Positions 16,549 to 26,828 of a stretch of 64,000 nt of DNA are shown piece after piece. Below the pieces are notes generated by a model that was not told the DNA's origin, made no database searches, and saw only the letters and a program-made list of their open reading frames with translations. Both the position numbers and the translations under genes were made by a program. The DNA comes from Thioalkalivibrio sp. ALJ16 (GTDB lineage: Bacteria; Pseudomonadota; Gammaproteobacteria; Ectothiorhodospirales; Ectothiorhodospiraceae): contig NZ_KB898046.1 in NCBI RefSeq assembly GCF_000377345.1, positions 29,919 through 93,918 of the forward strand, given 5' to 3'. Positions within the stretch are counted from its first letter, which is position 1; each line of letters opens with the position of its first letter.

Positions 16549-18459
16549 ATGTTCGACAACATCCGAATCGGTATCCGGCTGATGGCCGGCATTATCCTGC
16601 TGGTCGTGCTGGCGGTGGTCGTCACGCTGGTCGTGGTGGTCCAGAGCCTGGGGACCATGGGGGAACGCGCGGAACAACGCGAGATGAACGATCTGGCGGA
16701 GCAGCTGATCGGTCGTCTGGATCAGGAGGCGGCGCGCGCCACTTCGATGGCCGAGACCGTGGCGCGGATACCGGACGTGGAAGCCGCGCTGGCGGCCGGG
16801 GATCGGGACCGGCTCGCCGAGCTGACGGTGCCGACGTTCGATGCCCTGCGCGAGCGCTACGGGGCGGAGCAGTACCAGTTCCATACCCCGCCGGCGACCT
16901 CCTTCCTGCGGGTGCATCGACCGGATCGCTACGGCGATGACCTCTCCGGTTTCCGCCAGACGGTGGTCGAGACCAATGCCTCCCGCGCGCCGGTGTCGGG
17001 GCTCGAGGAAGGCGTGGCCGGCCTCGGGATCCGCGGCGTTGCGCCGATCGCGCACCAGGGCGAGCACGTCGGGTCGGTGGAGTTCGGCCTGTCCTTTGGC
17101 GATTCCTTCTTCGAGGATTTCACGGCCGATACCGAGGCGCCGGTGGCGCTGTATCTGCGCAGTGACGGCCGCTTCAGCCGCTTTGGCGGGACCATCGACG
17201 GGGATTCGAGCTTCAGCGAGGCCGAGATGCGCCGGGTGCTGGATGGCGACGAGATCGTGCGCCAGGTCCGTTACAACGGCACGCCGATGGCTGTGATCGG
17301 GCGTCCGGTGCGGGACTTCTCGGGTGACGCGGTCGGCGTGCTCGAGCTGATGGTGGATCGTTCCGCCTACGTGGCGATGACGCGCAATGCCACCGGTACG
17401 GTGGTCGCTGTCGGCACGGCGGTGGTCCTGCTCGGCGCGCTGATGGCCTGGCTGCTCACGCGCAGCATCGTGCGGCCGCTGTGCCAGACCGTGGTGCGCT
17501 TGAACGACATCGCCAGTGGCGAGGGCGATCTGACGCGCAAGCTCGAGGTTTCCGGGCGCAACGAGCTGGGCGAACTGTCGGAGGCCTTCAATGCCTTCGT
17601 CGAAAAGATCCGGGCACTGATCCAGCAGGTCGCAGCTGGCTCCGATCAGGTCGCGGCCGCCGCGAACGAGCTCTCCGCGACCAGCGAGGAGACCAACGAA
17701 CAGGTGCGGCGACAGAAGGCCGAGACCGACCAGGTGGCCACTGCGATGAACGAGATGACCGCCACGGTGCAGGAAGTGGCGCGCAATGCGGCGGATGCCG
17801 CCGCGGCGGCCCAAAGCACCGATCAGGACGCCAATGCCGGGCAGCAGGTGGTGCAGAAGACGGTCAATGCGATCAATGGCCTGTCCGCGCAGGTGGATAG
17901 CGCGGCGGAGGTGGTCGGGCGCCTGTCCCAGGATGCCGAGGAGATCAACAAGGTCCTCGAGGTGATTGGCGGCATCGCCGACCAGACCAACCTGCTCGCG
18001 CTGAACGCGGCGATCGAGGCGGCACGGGCCGGAGAACAGGGGCGCGGTTTCGCGGTGGTGGCCGACGAGGTGCGTACCCTGGCCAGCCGCACGCAGGATT
18101 CCACCCACGAGATCCAGCAGATGATCGAGCGCGTGCAGAGCGGCACGCGCGAGGCGGTGCGGGCGATGGAGGATGGTCGTGCCAAGGCCCACGAAAGCGT
18201 GGAGCAGGTGAATCTGGCCGGCGAGTCGCTGGTTGCGATCACCCAGTCGGTCACGCGCATCAGCGACATGAACACCCAGATCGCCAGTGCGGCCGAGGAG
18301 CAGTCCACCGTGGCCGAGGAGATCAACCGCAACGTGGCCAACATCACTGAGGTGCTGGATCAGACCGCGTCCGGCTCCGAGCAGATCCGCAACGCCGCCG
18401 AGGAACTGTCCAAGCTGGCCTCGGAGCAGCAGGAGCGCGTGGGCCAGTTCAAGGTCTGA
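16549..18459 (+). CDS. Methyl-accepting chemotaxis protein with periplasmic Cache domain
   Basis: A 636-residue chemoreceptor. The first membrane helix is at about 10-32. The periplasmic Cache-like sensor runs from about 40 to 280 ([25 protein letters not shown]). The second helix is at about 283-307, then HAMP (about 308-360) and a long coiled-coil signalling domain. The hairpin tip is [20 protein letters not shown] with the conserved [19 protein letters not shown]. No pentapeptide tether is seen at the C-terminus. The ligand is unknown. Probable control by the flagellar sigma factor fits its role. Confidence 0.9.
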   Translation: MFDNIRIGIRLMAGIILLVVLAVVVTLVVVVQSLGTMGERAEQREMNDLAEQLIGRLDQEAARATSMAETVARIPDVEAALAAGDRDRLAELTVPTFDALRERYGAEQYQFHTPPATSFLRVHRPDRYGDDLSGFRQTVVETNASRAPVSGLEEGVAGLGIRGVAPIAHQGEHVGSVEFGLSFGDSFFEDFTADTEAPVALYLRSDGRFSRFGGTIDGDSSFSEAEMRRVLDGDEIVRQVRYNGTPMAVIGRPVRDFSGDAVGVLELMVDRSAYVAMTRNATGTVVAVGTAVVLLGALMAWLLTRSIVRPLCQTVVRLNDIASGEGDLTRKLEVSGRNELGELSEAFNAFVEKIRALIQQVAAGSDQVAAAANELSATSEETNEQVRRQKAETDQVATAMNEMTATVQEVARNAADAAAAAQSTDQDANAGQQVVQKTVNAINGLSAQVDSAAEVVGRLSQDAEEINKVLEVIGGIADQTNLLALNAAIEAARAGEQGRGFAVVADEVRTLASRTQDSTHEIQQMIERVQSGTREAVRAMEDGRAKAHESVEQVNLAGESLVAITQSVTRISDMNTQIASAAEEQSTVAEEINRNVANITEVLDQTASGSEQIRNAAEELSKLASEQQERVGQFKV

Positions 18460-18493
18460 TCACGACGCGCGGCTTCGTTCGGGATAACGGCCG

Positions 18494-18655
18494 GGGCCAA
18501 GCTCAAAAGCGGCTCACAGGAAGTCGGGAAGACAGGAAGGATTTCGCCGGGATGCGACGTCAGCCCCGGGATGGCCGGACCACGGCCTCGTCCCAACAAC
18601 CAAAATCTTCCCGCCTTCCAATCTTCCTGTGAATCGCCCTGGCTTTTGACCTGGT
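18494..18655. repeat. Fold-back element, copy C
   Basis: The left arm CTCAAAAGC...CTCACAGGAAGTCGGGAAG (18502-18540) and right arm CTTCCAATCTTCCTGTGAATCG...TTTTGACC (18615-18651) pair imperfectly. The family core TCACAGGAAG and the AAAA(G)C/GGTCAAAAG outer part are conserved. It lies between the convergent MCP and amidohydrolase genes. Confidence 0.7.
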
Positions 18656-18689
18656 CCTTCTGCCCGAGCTTCCTGGGGAACGCAGGAGG

Positions 18690-19523
18690 TTAGTGCGCGG
18701 GAAAGAGCCGCTCGCCGTTTTCGAAGGCGATGGCGCGGGCGATGTCTTCGGGTAGCTGTCGCAGCCAGGCGCGGGTCTCGTCCTTCAGTTGGGTGTACTG
18801 CTGCCAGCGATGGGCGGTGAAGGTATCCACGCCGATCAGGAAGCGGTCGGGGTGGTCCAGGAACAGTTCGAACCAGTCATCGTCGATCGTGCCGCCAGGA
18901 TTGATGCGCGGGTTGCGCATGGAGAGATCCATGTGCATGCGCGGATGCCGCTCGAGGTAGTCGCGCACCAGTGGCGGGTAGGCATAGCTGCCGGCGTGGG
19001 CCCAGAGGATGCGCACCTCCGGATGGGTCGCGTAGGCGTGGTCGATGACCGCCGGGTCGCCGTGGATCATCACGGTCAGGTCCCGCGCAACGGCCAGGTC
19101 CAGCAGCTGTTCAAAGCCCGGGGCAAAACGGTCATCCGCCAGGATGTGAAATTCTCCTAGCCCCTGCCAGCGGATTTCGGACGCATCCAGCATCGTGGCG
19201 ATGCGTTCGCCCAGGTCCTCGACGTGCATCCAGTCCATCTTGCGGCCCAGGCGTTGGGAAACCTCCAGGAACGGCACCAGGCGTGTATCCGTGCCGGCCT
19301 GCAGGCGCCGGATCAGCGCCGGGTCCGGGGTCATCACAATCGCGGAGCGGACCTCGTTGGAGGCCAGGGTGCGGGCCACGTCGGTGATGCCGAAGGTCTC
19401 GATCACCGCCGGGCGGTAATGCAGGTGGGCATCGAAGATCGGTGTGGTGGCGCTGGCCGCTGTGAACGGCAGTGCGAGAACCAGGCCAATTGCGGCAATC
19501 GCGGGACGCAGGCGTGTCTGCAT
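18690..19523 (-). CDS. Secreted amidohydrolase-like protein
   Basis: A 277-residue protein with a Sec signal peptide (hydrophobic 8-25, cleavage near ASA) followed by an amidohydrolase-type TIM barrel. It begins IFDAHLHYRP and has metal-site-like motifs MIHGDP, WAHAGS and a late IGVDTFT. The family includes TatD-like and lactonase-like enzymes; the substrate is not predictable. The long frame upstream of this ATG is a shadow of the glutaredoxin-like gene. The two lie 22 bp apart and are probably co-transcribed. Confidence 0.72.
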   Translation of the reverse strand: MQTRLRPAIAAIGLVLALPFTAASATTPIFDAHLHYRPAVIETFGITDVARTLASNEVRSAIVMTPDPALIRRLQAGTDTRLVPFLEVSQRLGRKMDWMHVEDLGERIATMLDASEIRWQGLGEFHILADDRFAPGFEQLLDLAVARDLTVMIHGDPAVIDHAYATHPEVRILWAHAGSYAYPPLVRDYLERHPRMHMDLSMRNPRINPGGTIDDDWFELFLDHPDRFLIGVDTFTAHRWQQYTQLKDETRAWLRQLPEDIARAIAFENGERLFPAH

Positions 19524-19545
19524 GGGGGGGGCGGATCTGCGGTCG

Positions 19546-19980
19546 TCAGGAGCGCGGCGCGCTGTCGGGCGCGGCGGCGGTTTCCGGTTGTTCCGGGTCG
19601 AAGCGGTTGCGCAGGTAGCGGATGATGACATCGGACTCGTACAGCCAGCGCACCGAGCCGTCGTCCTCTTCCACCCGCAGGCAGGGCACCTGGAGGCGGC
19701 CACCCTCGTTCTGCAGCTCCTCACGCCAGGGACCGGCGGCCTGGGCGTTGCGCAGTTCGATATCCAGCGACAGGCGCTGCATCGCGCGCCGGGCCTTGAT
19801 GCAGAACGGACAGGCCGGGAAGTGGTAAAGCGCCAGGGCCCGCGTCTGCTCGTCCACGCGCGCCTGTTCGGCCGGGTCGCGTTCGATCCCGCGCGGTCGT
19901 GAGACGCGCTCCCCGATCAGCATGAACGGGGTGAGGATCAGGCGTACGCCACGGAAAAAGGTTCGGATCAGGAATCGCAT
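19546..19980 (-). CDS. Glutaredoxin/GST N-domain-like membrane-tethered protein
   Basis: A 144-residue protein. A hydrophobic/amphipathic N-terminus (1-23) may anchor it to the membrane. From residue 49 it has a thioredoxin-fold glutaredoxin/GST-N domain with the redox motif C57-PF-C60 in FPACPFC, a cis-proline VPCLRV, and the YESDVIIRYL segment. It probably takes part in thiol-disulfide exchange with glutathione. The C-terminal tail is acidic and proline-rich. Confidence 0.75.
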   Translation of the reverse strand: MRFLIRTFFRGVRLILTPFMLIGERVSRPRGIERDPAEQARVDEQTRALALYHFPACPFCIKARRAMQRLSLDIELRNAQAAGPWREELQNEGGRLQVPCLRVEEDDGSVRWLYESDVIIRYLRNRFDPEQPETAAAPDSAPRS

Positions 19981-20060
19981 GGCGAGAGCATGCCACAGGA
20001 GCCCGCAGCCGTTACAGCATCCCGACGGCCGGAGTGTTAGTCATGTGCTGTGGATGGCTG

Positions 20061-20353
20061 TTTGAAGGCACGCAGAAGGGGCAGGTCAAGGTCAAGGGGA
20101 TTCACAGGAAGTCGGGAAGACAGGAAGGGGGCTTGGTGGGGTAGAGGAACGGCCAGGCTTGCCGGGGGGGTGATGTGAAGGCAGTGGCTGAGTAGTCGCG
20201 GGCGGGGGCTTCGCGGGCAAACCCGCTCCCACAGGGGGCTTGCCCGGTGTGCCGCACGGATCGCAAGTCCGGCGATTTCTGGCCAATCCATTCTTCGTGT
20301 CTTCCAGCCTTCCTGTTCAGCGCCCTTGACCGGGCCCTTCTGCGTGCGCTTTG
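20061..20353. repeat. Fold-back element, copy D, with a nested REP
   Basis: The left arm CACGCAGAAGGG...TTCACAGGAAGTCGGGAAG (20069-20121) and right arm TTCCTG...CCTTGACC...CCCTTCTGCGTGCG (20309-20348) are imperfect complements. A REP-like unit (20201-20236, core GCTTCGCGGGCAAACCCGC) lies in the loop. The rest of 19981-20380 has no supported gene. Confidence 0.7.
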
Positions 20354-20380
20354 TGTTGAAACGACCTGTGCGACGGGAGG

Positions 20381-21004
20381 TCAGGGGGTGCCGAAGTCGA
20401 ACTGCCAGGGGTCCTGGTCGGGGGCGTCGAGCAGGGAGGGGCGCAGGCGAATCACCTCGTAGCCGCGGCTGCGGTAGTCGTCGAGGCGGTCGGGCGCGTT
20501 GGCGGTGACCTCGACAAAGCCGGCGAAGGCGTCCGGCTCGATGCCGCGCCATTCGGCGAAGGTGCCGCAGACCTCGACGTTCACGCCTTCATCGCGGACC
20601 AGGGCTTCCACATCGCGATGCAGCCCCGGGTGCGTGGACGTCTCGCCACGGGCCAGGCTGAACTGCTCGGCACCATGGCTGACCACGGCGATCGGAAAGT
20701 CCGGATCGCGTTCGCGCAGCTGGGCGATGTTCGCGCGAATCTCGGGCAGGAGCGCGGACAGTGCCGCGCGGTCGTTCTCGATCAGTTCGAAGACAACACC
20801 CGTGGGGAGCTCGTCGCGCTGCAGCAGCTGCACGATGGCGTCCGAGGCGGCCTCCTCGGGTACGGGCTCGGGTGCGCTCATGGGCGCATCGAGCGGGTGG
20901 CCCGCCAGTACCGGGGCGGACGCCAGCAGTGCGAGCAGATACAGCAGCACACAGGTGCTGCGGCGGTTCGAATTCGCAGTGAAGCGGGGTCGGGTGCTCG
21001 TCAT
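20381..21004 (-). CDS. Secreted DsrE/DsrF-like family protein
   Basis: A 207-residue protein with a signal peptide (hydrophobic stretch LLYLLALLASAPVLAG) and a C-terminal DsrE-like fold (about 80-190). Typical pieces are FPIAVVSHGAEQF, LVRDEGVNVEVCGTFAEW and ANAPDRLDDYRSRGYEVIRL. Proteins of this kind (COG1416) are linked to periplasmic sulfur chemistry, and the single cysteine in VEVCGTF is the likely functional residue. The start is uncertain: GGGAGG touches the ATG at 21004, and a TTG lies 12 bp upstream. It is separated from phoU by a GC-rich gap. Confidence 0.65.
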   Translation of the reverse strand: MTSTRPRFTANSNRRSTCVLLYLLALLASAPVLAGHPLDAPMSAPEPVPEEAASDAIVQLLQRDELPTGVVFELIENDRAALSALLPEIRANIAQLRERDPDFPIAVVSHGAEQFSLARGETSTHPGLHRDVEALVRDEGVNVEVCGTFAEWRGIEPDAFAGFVEVTANAPDRLDDYRSRGYEVIRLRPSLLDAPDQDPWQFDFGTP

Positions 21005-21071
21005 CCTCCCATTCAAGCGGGCTGCGGCCGGCGACGCAACCGGCTGTATCCGGCCGTTGCCGGGGGAGCGG

Positions 21072-21794
21072 TCAGTGGCGGTCCCCGGTGGCCTGTTCGG
21101 CCATCTGTTCGTAGCTGGTGTGGCGCACGTCCTTGCCCTTGACGAAGTAGACGACGTATTCGCAGATGTTGCGGGCGCGATCGCCGATCCGTTCCAGGGA
21201 GCGGGTGGCCCAGACGATATCCATCAGGCGTGGCACCGAATCGGGTACGGCGGTCATCTGCTTCATCAGCTTGTGGGTGATGGTCTCGTACAGGCTGTCG
21301 ATCTGAATATCCAGCTGCGCCACCCGGACCGCCTGATCGACATCCATGCGGGCAAAGGCGTCCAGTGCGCCGCGGGTCATCTCGCGGGCGTGTTCGCCCA
21401 TGCTGGCGATATCCGCCATCGGCGCGCTATTGCGGTCCTCGTCCAGCAGGTGCAGGCCCATGCGGCCGACCCGCTCGGCCTCGTCGCCCATGCGCTCCAG
21501 GTCGGTGATGGTCTTGATCACCGCGATCACCAGGCGCAGGTCGGAGGCGGTGGGCTGGCGCCGGGCGAGGATGTGGGTGCATTCCTCGTCGATCTCGACT
21601 TCCTTGGCGTTGACCTGATAGTCCGAGGTCATCACCTTTTCGGCGAGTTCGACATCCCCCTCCACCATGGCGTGTACGGCATCGGCAAGCTGCTGTTCGA
21701 CCAGGCCGCCCATGGCCATCACCTGCTTGATGATGTCCTCGAGCTCCGCATTGAACTGCTGCGAGATGTGCTGCTTGAAGAAGGTCTTGTCCAT
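21072..21794 (-). CDS. phoU: Phosphate signalling regulator PhoU
   Basis: A 240-residue, all-helical PhoU with two repeats of the PhoU domain. The metal-binding E/DxxxD-type motifs appear as DLERMGDEAERVG and SLERIGDRARNICEYVVY. PhoU connects PstSCAB with PhoR and keeps the Pho regulon off when phosphate is plentiful. The ATG at 21794 lies 11 bp after pstB; the longer upstream frame is a shadow of pstB. It is the last gene of the pstC-pstA-pstB-phoU operon. Confidence 0.95.
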   Translation of the reverse strand: MDKTFFKQHISQQFNAELEDIIKQVMAMGGLVEQQLADAVHAMVEGDVELAEKVMTSDYQVNAKEVEIDEECTHILARRQPTASDLRLVIAVIKTITDLERMGDEAERVGRMGLHLLDEDRNSAPMADIASMGEHAREMTRGALDAFARMDVDQAVRVAQLDIQIDSLYETITHKLMKQMTAVPDSVPRLMDIVWATRSLERIGDRARNICEYVVYFVKGKDVRHTSYEQMAEQATGDRH

Positions 21795-21805
21795 TTTGTG
21801 CGCCC

Positions 21806-22636
<831 letters not shown>

Positions 22637-22670
22637 CTCGGGTACTCCATGGGGAACAGGGTTCGACGCA

Positions 22671-24338
22671 TCAGTCGCTGTCGGCGCGGTACTTCTCGCG
22701 CAGGTAGTTGCGGATCGAGATCGCGGTCAGGTTGAGTACGATGATCAGCAGCACCAGCACCAGGGCGGTGGCGTAGACCAACGGGCGCCCGGCCTCGACG
22801 TTCGGACTCTGGAAGCCGACGTCGAAGATATGGAAGCCCAGGTGCATGAACGCGCGGTCCAGGTGCAGATAGGGGAAGTTGCCGTCCAGCGGCAGGGTCG
22901 GGGCCAGCTTGACCACTCCCACCAGCATCAACGGGGCCACTTCGCCGGCGGCCCGGGCCACGGCCAGGATCAGCCCGGTCATCATCGCCGGGGCCGACAG
23001 CGGCACGATCAGGCGCCACAGGGTCTCGGCCTTGGTCGCGCCCAGTGCCAGCGAGCCGTGGCGGATGCTGGCGCCGATCCGGGTGAGGCCTTCCTCGGTG
23101 GAGACGATCACCACCGGCAGCGTCAGCAGCGCGAGTGTGAGCGAGGCCCAGATGATCGCGGGCGAGCCGAAGGTCGGCGAGGGCAGGGCATCGCGGAAGA
23201 AGATCTGGTCGATGTTGCCGCCGATCAGGTACACGAAGAAGCCGAGGCCGAACACCCCGAACACGATCGACGGCACCCCGGCGAGGTTGTTCACCGAGAT
23301 ACGGATGGTGCGCACCAGCGGGCCCTGCTTCGCGTATTCGCGCAGGTAGATCGCGGCGAGCACGCCGAACGGGGTGACGACGATGGACATCAGGATGACC
23401 ATCAGCACGGTGCCGAAGATCGCCGGCAGGATGCCGCCCTCGGTGTTCGCCTCGCGCGGGTAGCCGGTCATGAAGTCCCAGAAGGCGACCACATAGTGGC
23501 GCAGCTTGGCCGGAACGCTCATGTCGTTCGGCCACCAGGCATTCACGATGCGTGACAGCGGGATGGTCGAGTGCTCGCCGTCGGCGGTCTCCAGCACGAT
23601 CGCAAAGCGGGCCAGTTCTTCGCGCAGGGCGTTGCGTTCGGCCTCGAGTTCGGCGTAACGGGCGTCGAGTCCCTCGCGTTCGGCTTCCAGTTCTTCCTGG
23701 CGCCGGCCGCGTTCCTCCAGCGACAGCTCTTCGGCCCGCTCCACGCCGCGCTGGGCGATGCGCAGCCGCTCCAGATCGAAGTTCACCCGGCCGATCTCGA
23801 TGCGCTCGATACGCTGGATCTGCTGGACCAGTTCGCGGGTCTGCGGCATGCGTTCCTCGAACGCGGTGCGCGCCTCGGCCCCCTCGGCGACGGTCTCGCC
23901 GTCCTCCTGATACTCGCGGATATAGCCGAAGAAATCGCCCCACTGCAGGCGCTCCAGCACCACTGCGTCGCGCGGGCGATCCCACTCGGACATGAAGTCG
24001 TCCAGGTACCACTGGAAGTCGCGGCTGTCGAGGTCACGGTTGCCGCGCTTGATCAGGTGGCGGACCACGATGTCCTGGCCTTCCGGCACGGTAAAGCCGG
24101 CGTCGCGCATGGCTTGGGCGGTCATCGTCTCGGACCGCTGCAGCTCGCCCATGATGCGCCGGGGCTCGGCGTCCTGCTCCGTCTGGTATTCGAACTCGAT
24201 GACCTTGGAGGGCCAGAAGAAGGACAGGCCGTTCACGGCGATCATCAGGATCAGGCCGAAGACCATCACCAGCGAGGCAGCGACCGCTCCGGCATTCAGC
24301 CAGATCCACGGGGTGCCGGATTTGAACCAACGATTCAT
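22671..24338 (-). CDS. pstA: Phosphate ABC transporter permease PstA (large form)
   Basis: A 555-residue permease, nearly twice the size of E. coli PstA (296). One N-terminal helix (about 15-40) is followed by a periplasmic insertion of roughly 220 residues, with a charged coiled-coil-like part rich in E and R (about 155-235). The standard six-helix PstA core begins at about 275 ([17 protein letters not shown], the EAA-like [13 protein letters not shown] loop, and GEVAPLML). Such enlarged PstA proteins are known in Pseudomonas-like bacteria. It lies 10 bp after pstC. Confidence 0.93.
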   Translation of the reverse strand: MNRWFKSGTPWIWLNAGAVAASLVMVFGLILMIAVNGLSFFWPSKVIEFEYQTEQDAEPRRIMGELQRSETMTAQAMRDAGFTVPEGQDIVVRHLIKRGNRDLDSRDFQWYLDDFMSEWDRPRDAVVLERLQWGDFFGYIREYQEDGETVAEGAEARTAFEERMPQTRELVQQIQRIERIEIGRVNFDLERLRIAQRGVERAEELSLEERGRRQEELEAEREGLDARYAELEAERNALREELARFAIVLETADGEHSTIPLSRIVNAWWPNDMSVPAKLRHYVVAFWDFMTGYPREANTEGGILPAIFGTVLMVILMSIVVTPFGVLAAIYLREYAKQGPLVRTIRISVNNLAGVPSIVFGVFGLGFFVYLIGGNIDQIFFRDALPSPTFGSPAIIWASLTLALLTLPVVIVSTEEGLTRIGASIRHGSLALGATKAETLWRLIVPLSAPAMMTGLILAVARAAGEVAPLMLVGVVKLAPTLPLDGNFPYLHLDRAFMHLGFHIFDVGFQSPNVEAGRPLVYATALVLVLLIIVLNLTAISIRNYLREKYRADSD

Positions 24339-24348
24339 CGGGTATGCC

Positions 24349-26619
24349 TCAAAGGGAGCTGTATTTCTGGCGCAGGCGCTGGCGCACGATCTCGGCGACC
24401 GTGTTCACTGCAAAGGTCAGCGCGAACAGGACCAGGGCGGCCAGGAACAGGATGCGGAAGTGACTGCTGCCAACCGCGGCCTCCGGCATCTCCACCGCGA
24501 TGTTCGCGGAGAGGGTGCGCATGCCCTCGAAGATGTTGAAGTTGACCACCGGCGAGTTGCCGGTCGCCATCAGCACGATCATGGTCTCGCCCACCGCGCG
24601 GCCGAAGCCGATCATCACCGCCGAGAAGATCCCGGGGCTGGCGGTCAGCAGCACCACGCGCAACACCGTCTGCCAGGGGGTGGCGCCCAGTGCCAGCGAG
24701 CCTTGGGTCAGGTGCTTGGGCACGTTGAACACCGCGTCCTCGGAGATCGAGTAGATGGTCGGGATGACCGCGAAGCCCATCGCGATGCCGATCACGAGCG
24801 CGTTGCGCTGGTCGTAGGTGATGCCCTGATCGGTCAGCCACTGGCGGGCATCGCCACCGAACATCCAGACCTCGATCAGCGGGCTCATGGAAACGGAGAA
24901 CCAGCCGATGACCAGAATCACCGGGATCAGGATCGCGGCCTCCCAGCCGGCGGGCACGAGGTTGCGCAGGTTCTCCGGCAACACGCGGGTCCACAGGAAT
25001 GCGGCGACCAGCATTCCCAGTGGTATCAGGATCAGGATGCTGGCGACAGCCGGCAGATTGGCCTCGATGAACGGGGCCAGCCACAGCCCGGCGAGAAAGC
25101 CGAGGATGACCGTCGGCAGCGCCTCCATCAGCTCGATCGAGGGCTTGGTGATGCTGCGCATGCGCCGCGACATGAAATAGGCGCTGTAGATCGCCCCCAT
25201 GATGGCCAGCGGGGTGGCGAACAGCATCGCGTAGAACGCGGCCTTGATGGTGCCGATGGTCAGCGGCACCAGCGAGAATTTCGGCTCGAACTCGTCCGTG
25301 GCCGAGGACGACTGCCAGACGTAGTCACCCCCGGATCGGCCCTCGTACCAGACCTTCTGCCACAGCACGTGGAAGGAGACCTCCGGGTGCCGGTTGGACA
25401 GGTCCTGCAGGTGCCAGGTCTCGTGGTCGTCGATGCCGATCAGCAGGCGGTTGCGCGGGTCGACATACACCCGATGCAGCGGCTGGTCGGTGATCTGGCG
25501 CTCGATCAGGGTCCTTTGCGAGGTGGAGTAGTGGATCTTGACCTCGCCGCGGTCGTCGGCGGTCAGGAAGCCCTTGCGGATGTACTCCGGCTGGGTGTTG
25601 CGAATCGGGCCGGCATGCGACGGGAAATCGCGCACCCGGGTGATGCGATTCACGTTGTCGTCGTCGCGCACCAGCATGTACTGCGCGACCGTGCCGTCGG
25701 AGCCTCCGACGATGATGGAGACCGTGCCCAGCAGGTATTCCAGCGAGGTGACCTCGGCCGCATCGCCGCGGATCACGCGCTTGCTGTCGACCAGGCTGGC
25801 GCGTGCCGGGTTGTTGATGTCGAAGAAGTGCAGCTGGCCCTGATCGTCACCGACCAGCATGTGGCGGCCGGTGATGTCCAGCAGGATGCGGGTGGGCGTG
25901 GCGCCATCCGGGAGCGAGGGGAGGTCAAAGGCCGAGCGCCGGACCTCGGTCTCGCCGGTCATCATCGAAGTGCGCTCCTCGAAGCGCACTAGCTTCAGCT
26001 CGCCGTCCTCGGTGGCGGCGGCTATACGGATGCCACTGGAGCCGCGTTGCACCCCGACGACCGAGATGGCGCGGCCGGCATCATCGACGTCCAGCAGGGC
26101 CGAGTCCTCGTCGCCCAGCGGATACACCAGGCCCGGGTCGTACAGGCGACCCTCGGGGCTGAAACGTTCGTTGTATTCGTACTGAATGGCCAGCACCTGG
26201 CCGTTGTCGAGGCCGGCGGCCACCAGGCGCGTGCGCGGCTCGGCGGCGCTGAAACTCGTGACCTGTACATCCTCCGGGATCGGCAGCGCCTCTTCCTTGA
26301 CGATTTCGCCACTGTAGGGGCGGAAGAACAGGGCGCGGCGGTCCTCGGTCAGGCGCACCGCCATCTCGCGGTGGCGGTTCACGGCGAGATGGATGGTGCG
26401 GGTGTCGGCGCCGCCTGGGGCCGCGTATTCGGTGCGCGGCTCCAGTGTGGCCCCCTGGAACATGGGCAGCGTTTCGCTGGCCAGGTATACGAACATCAGA
26501 GTGAGTGCGCCGATCACGGCCACACCGAAAAAGCCGATGGTGTAGCGGGCGGTGTGATCCTTGGCGCGGCGCCAGCGCTGGAAGCGACCGAGGGTCGTGG
26601 TTGCGGTAAGGCTGGACAT
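24349..26619 (-). CDS. pstC: Phosphate ABC transporter permease PstC (large form)
   Basis: A 756-residue permease, far longer than E. coli PstC (319). After an N-terminal helix (about 28-50) comes a periplasmic insertion of about 380 residues that looks like a beta-propeller (repeated short beta segments, for example HMLVGDDQGQLHFFDI and TVSIIVGGSDGTVAQYML). The six-helix permease core begins at about 450 (PLTIGTIKAAFYAMLFATPLA, ALPTVILGFLAGLWLAP, the SLALGATPWQT loop). The insertion is shared with other gammaproteobacterial PstC. A triple Pho box lies about 60 bp upstream. Confidence 0.93.
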   Translation of the reverse strand: MSSLTATTTLGRFQRWRRAKDHTARYTIGFFGVAVIGALTLMFVYLASETLPMFQGATLEPRTEYAAPGGADTRTIHLAVNRHREMAVRLTEDRRALFFRPYSGEIVKEEALPIPEDVQVTSFSAAEPRTRLVAAGLDNGQVLAIQYEYNERFSPEGRLYDPGLVYPLGDEDSALLDVDDAGRAISVVGVQRGSSGIRIAAATEDGELKLVRFEERTSMMTGETEVRRSAFDLPSLPDGATPTRILLDITGRHMLVGDDQGQLHFFDINNPARASLVDSKRVIRGDAAEVTSLEYLLGTVSIIVGGSDGTVAQYMLVRDDDNVNRITRVRDFPSHAGPIRNTQPEYIRKGFLTADDRGEVKIHYSTSQRTLIERQITDQPLHRVYVDPRNRLLIGIDDHETWHLQDLSNRHPEVSFHVLWQKVWYEGRSGGDYVWQSSSATDEFEPKFSLVPLTIGTIKAAFYAMLFATPLAIMGAIYSAYFMSRRMRSITKPSIELMEALPTVILGFLAGLWLAPFIEANLPAVASILILIPLGMLVAAFLWTRVLPENLRNLVPAGWEAAILIPVILVIGWFSVSMSPLIEVWMFGGDARQWLTDQGITYDQRNALVIGIAMGFAVIPTIYSISEDAVFNVPKHLTQGSLALGATPWQTVLRVVLLTASPGIFSAVMIGFGRAVGETMIVLMATGNSPVVNFNIFEGMRTLSANIAVEMPEAAVGSSHFRILFLAALVLFALTFAVNTVAEIVRQRLRQKYSSL

Positions 26620-26663
26620 TCAGGGTCCCCTGATGCGGCAGGTATAGGGTGAAACTGAGGGGA

Positions 26664-26708
26664 ATGCTACGGGTGCTTCGTGACAAAAACGTGACAGCCA
26701 TATGACGG
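26664..26708 (-). promoter_or_regulatory. Pho box and promoter of pstCAB-phoU
   Basis: Minus strand, three 7-bp half-sites with 4-bp spacers: CCGTCAT-ATGG-CTGTCAC-GTTT-TTGTCAC (26680-26708), matching the CTGTCAT 11-bp-period PhoB consensus. A -10-like TAGCAT (26664-26669) stands 10 bp downstream. This indicates a second PhoB-controlled start behind pstS. Confidence 0.8.
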
Positions 26709-26761
26709 ACGATTGAACGCTGGATGGCAGGTTGTGGTGCCTGGGCGCATGCAACGGGCAC

Positions 26762-26792
26762 AAAAAAACCGGGCCCCGCGAGGGGCCCGGTT
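26762..26792 (-). terminator. Terminator between pstS and pstC
   Basis: Minus strand: AACCGGGCCCC, loop TCGC, GGGGCCCGGTT, then a run of seven T. This is a textbook intrinsic terminator 37 bp after the pstS stop. Confidence 0.88.
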
Positions 26793-26828
26793 CAGACCAT
26801 CCGAAGATGGCCGGCGTGGGACCTGGGA

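Noticed and set aside
24349..26619. PstC as a recent fusion with a foreign beta-propeller
   Set aside because: Enlarged PstC/PstA are typical for Pseudomonas-like and related gammaproteobacteria and composition matches the rest of the gene.
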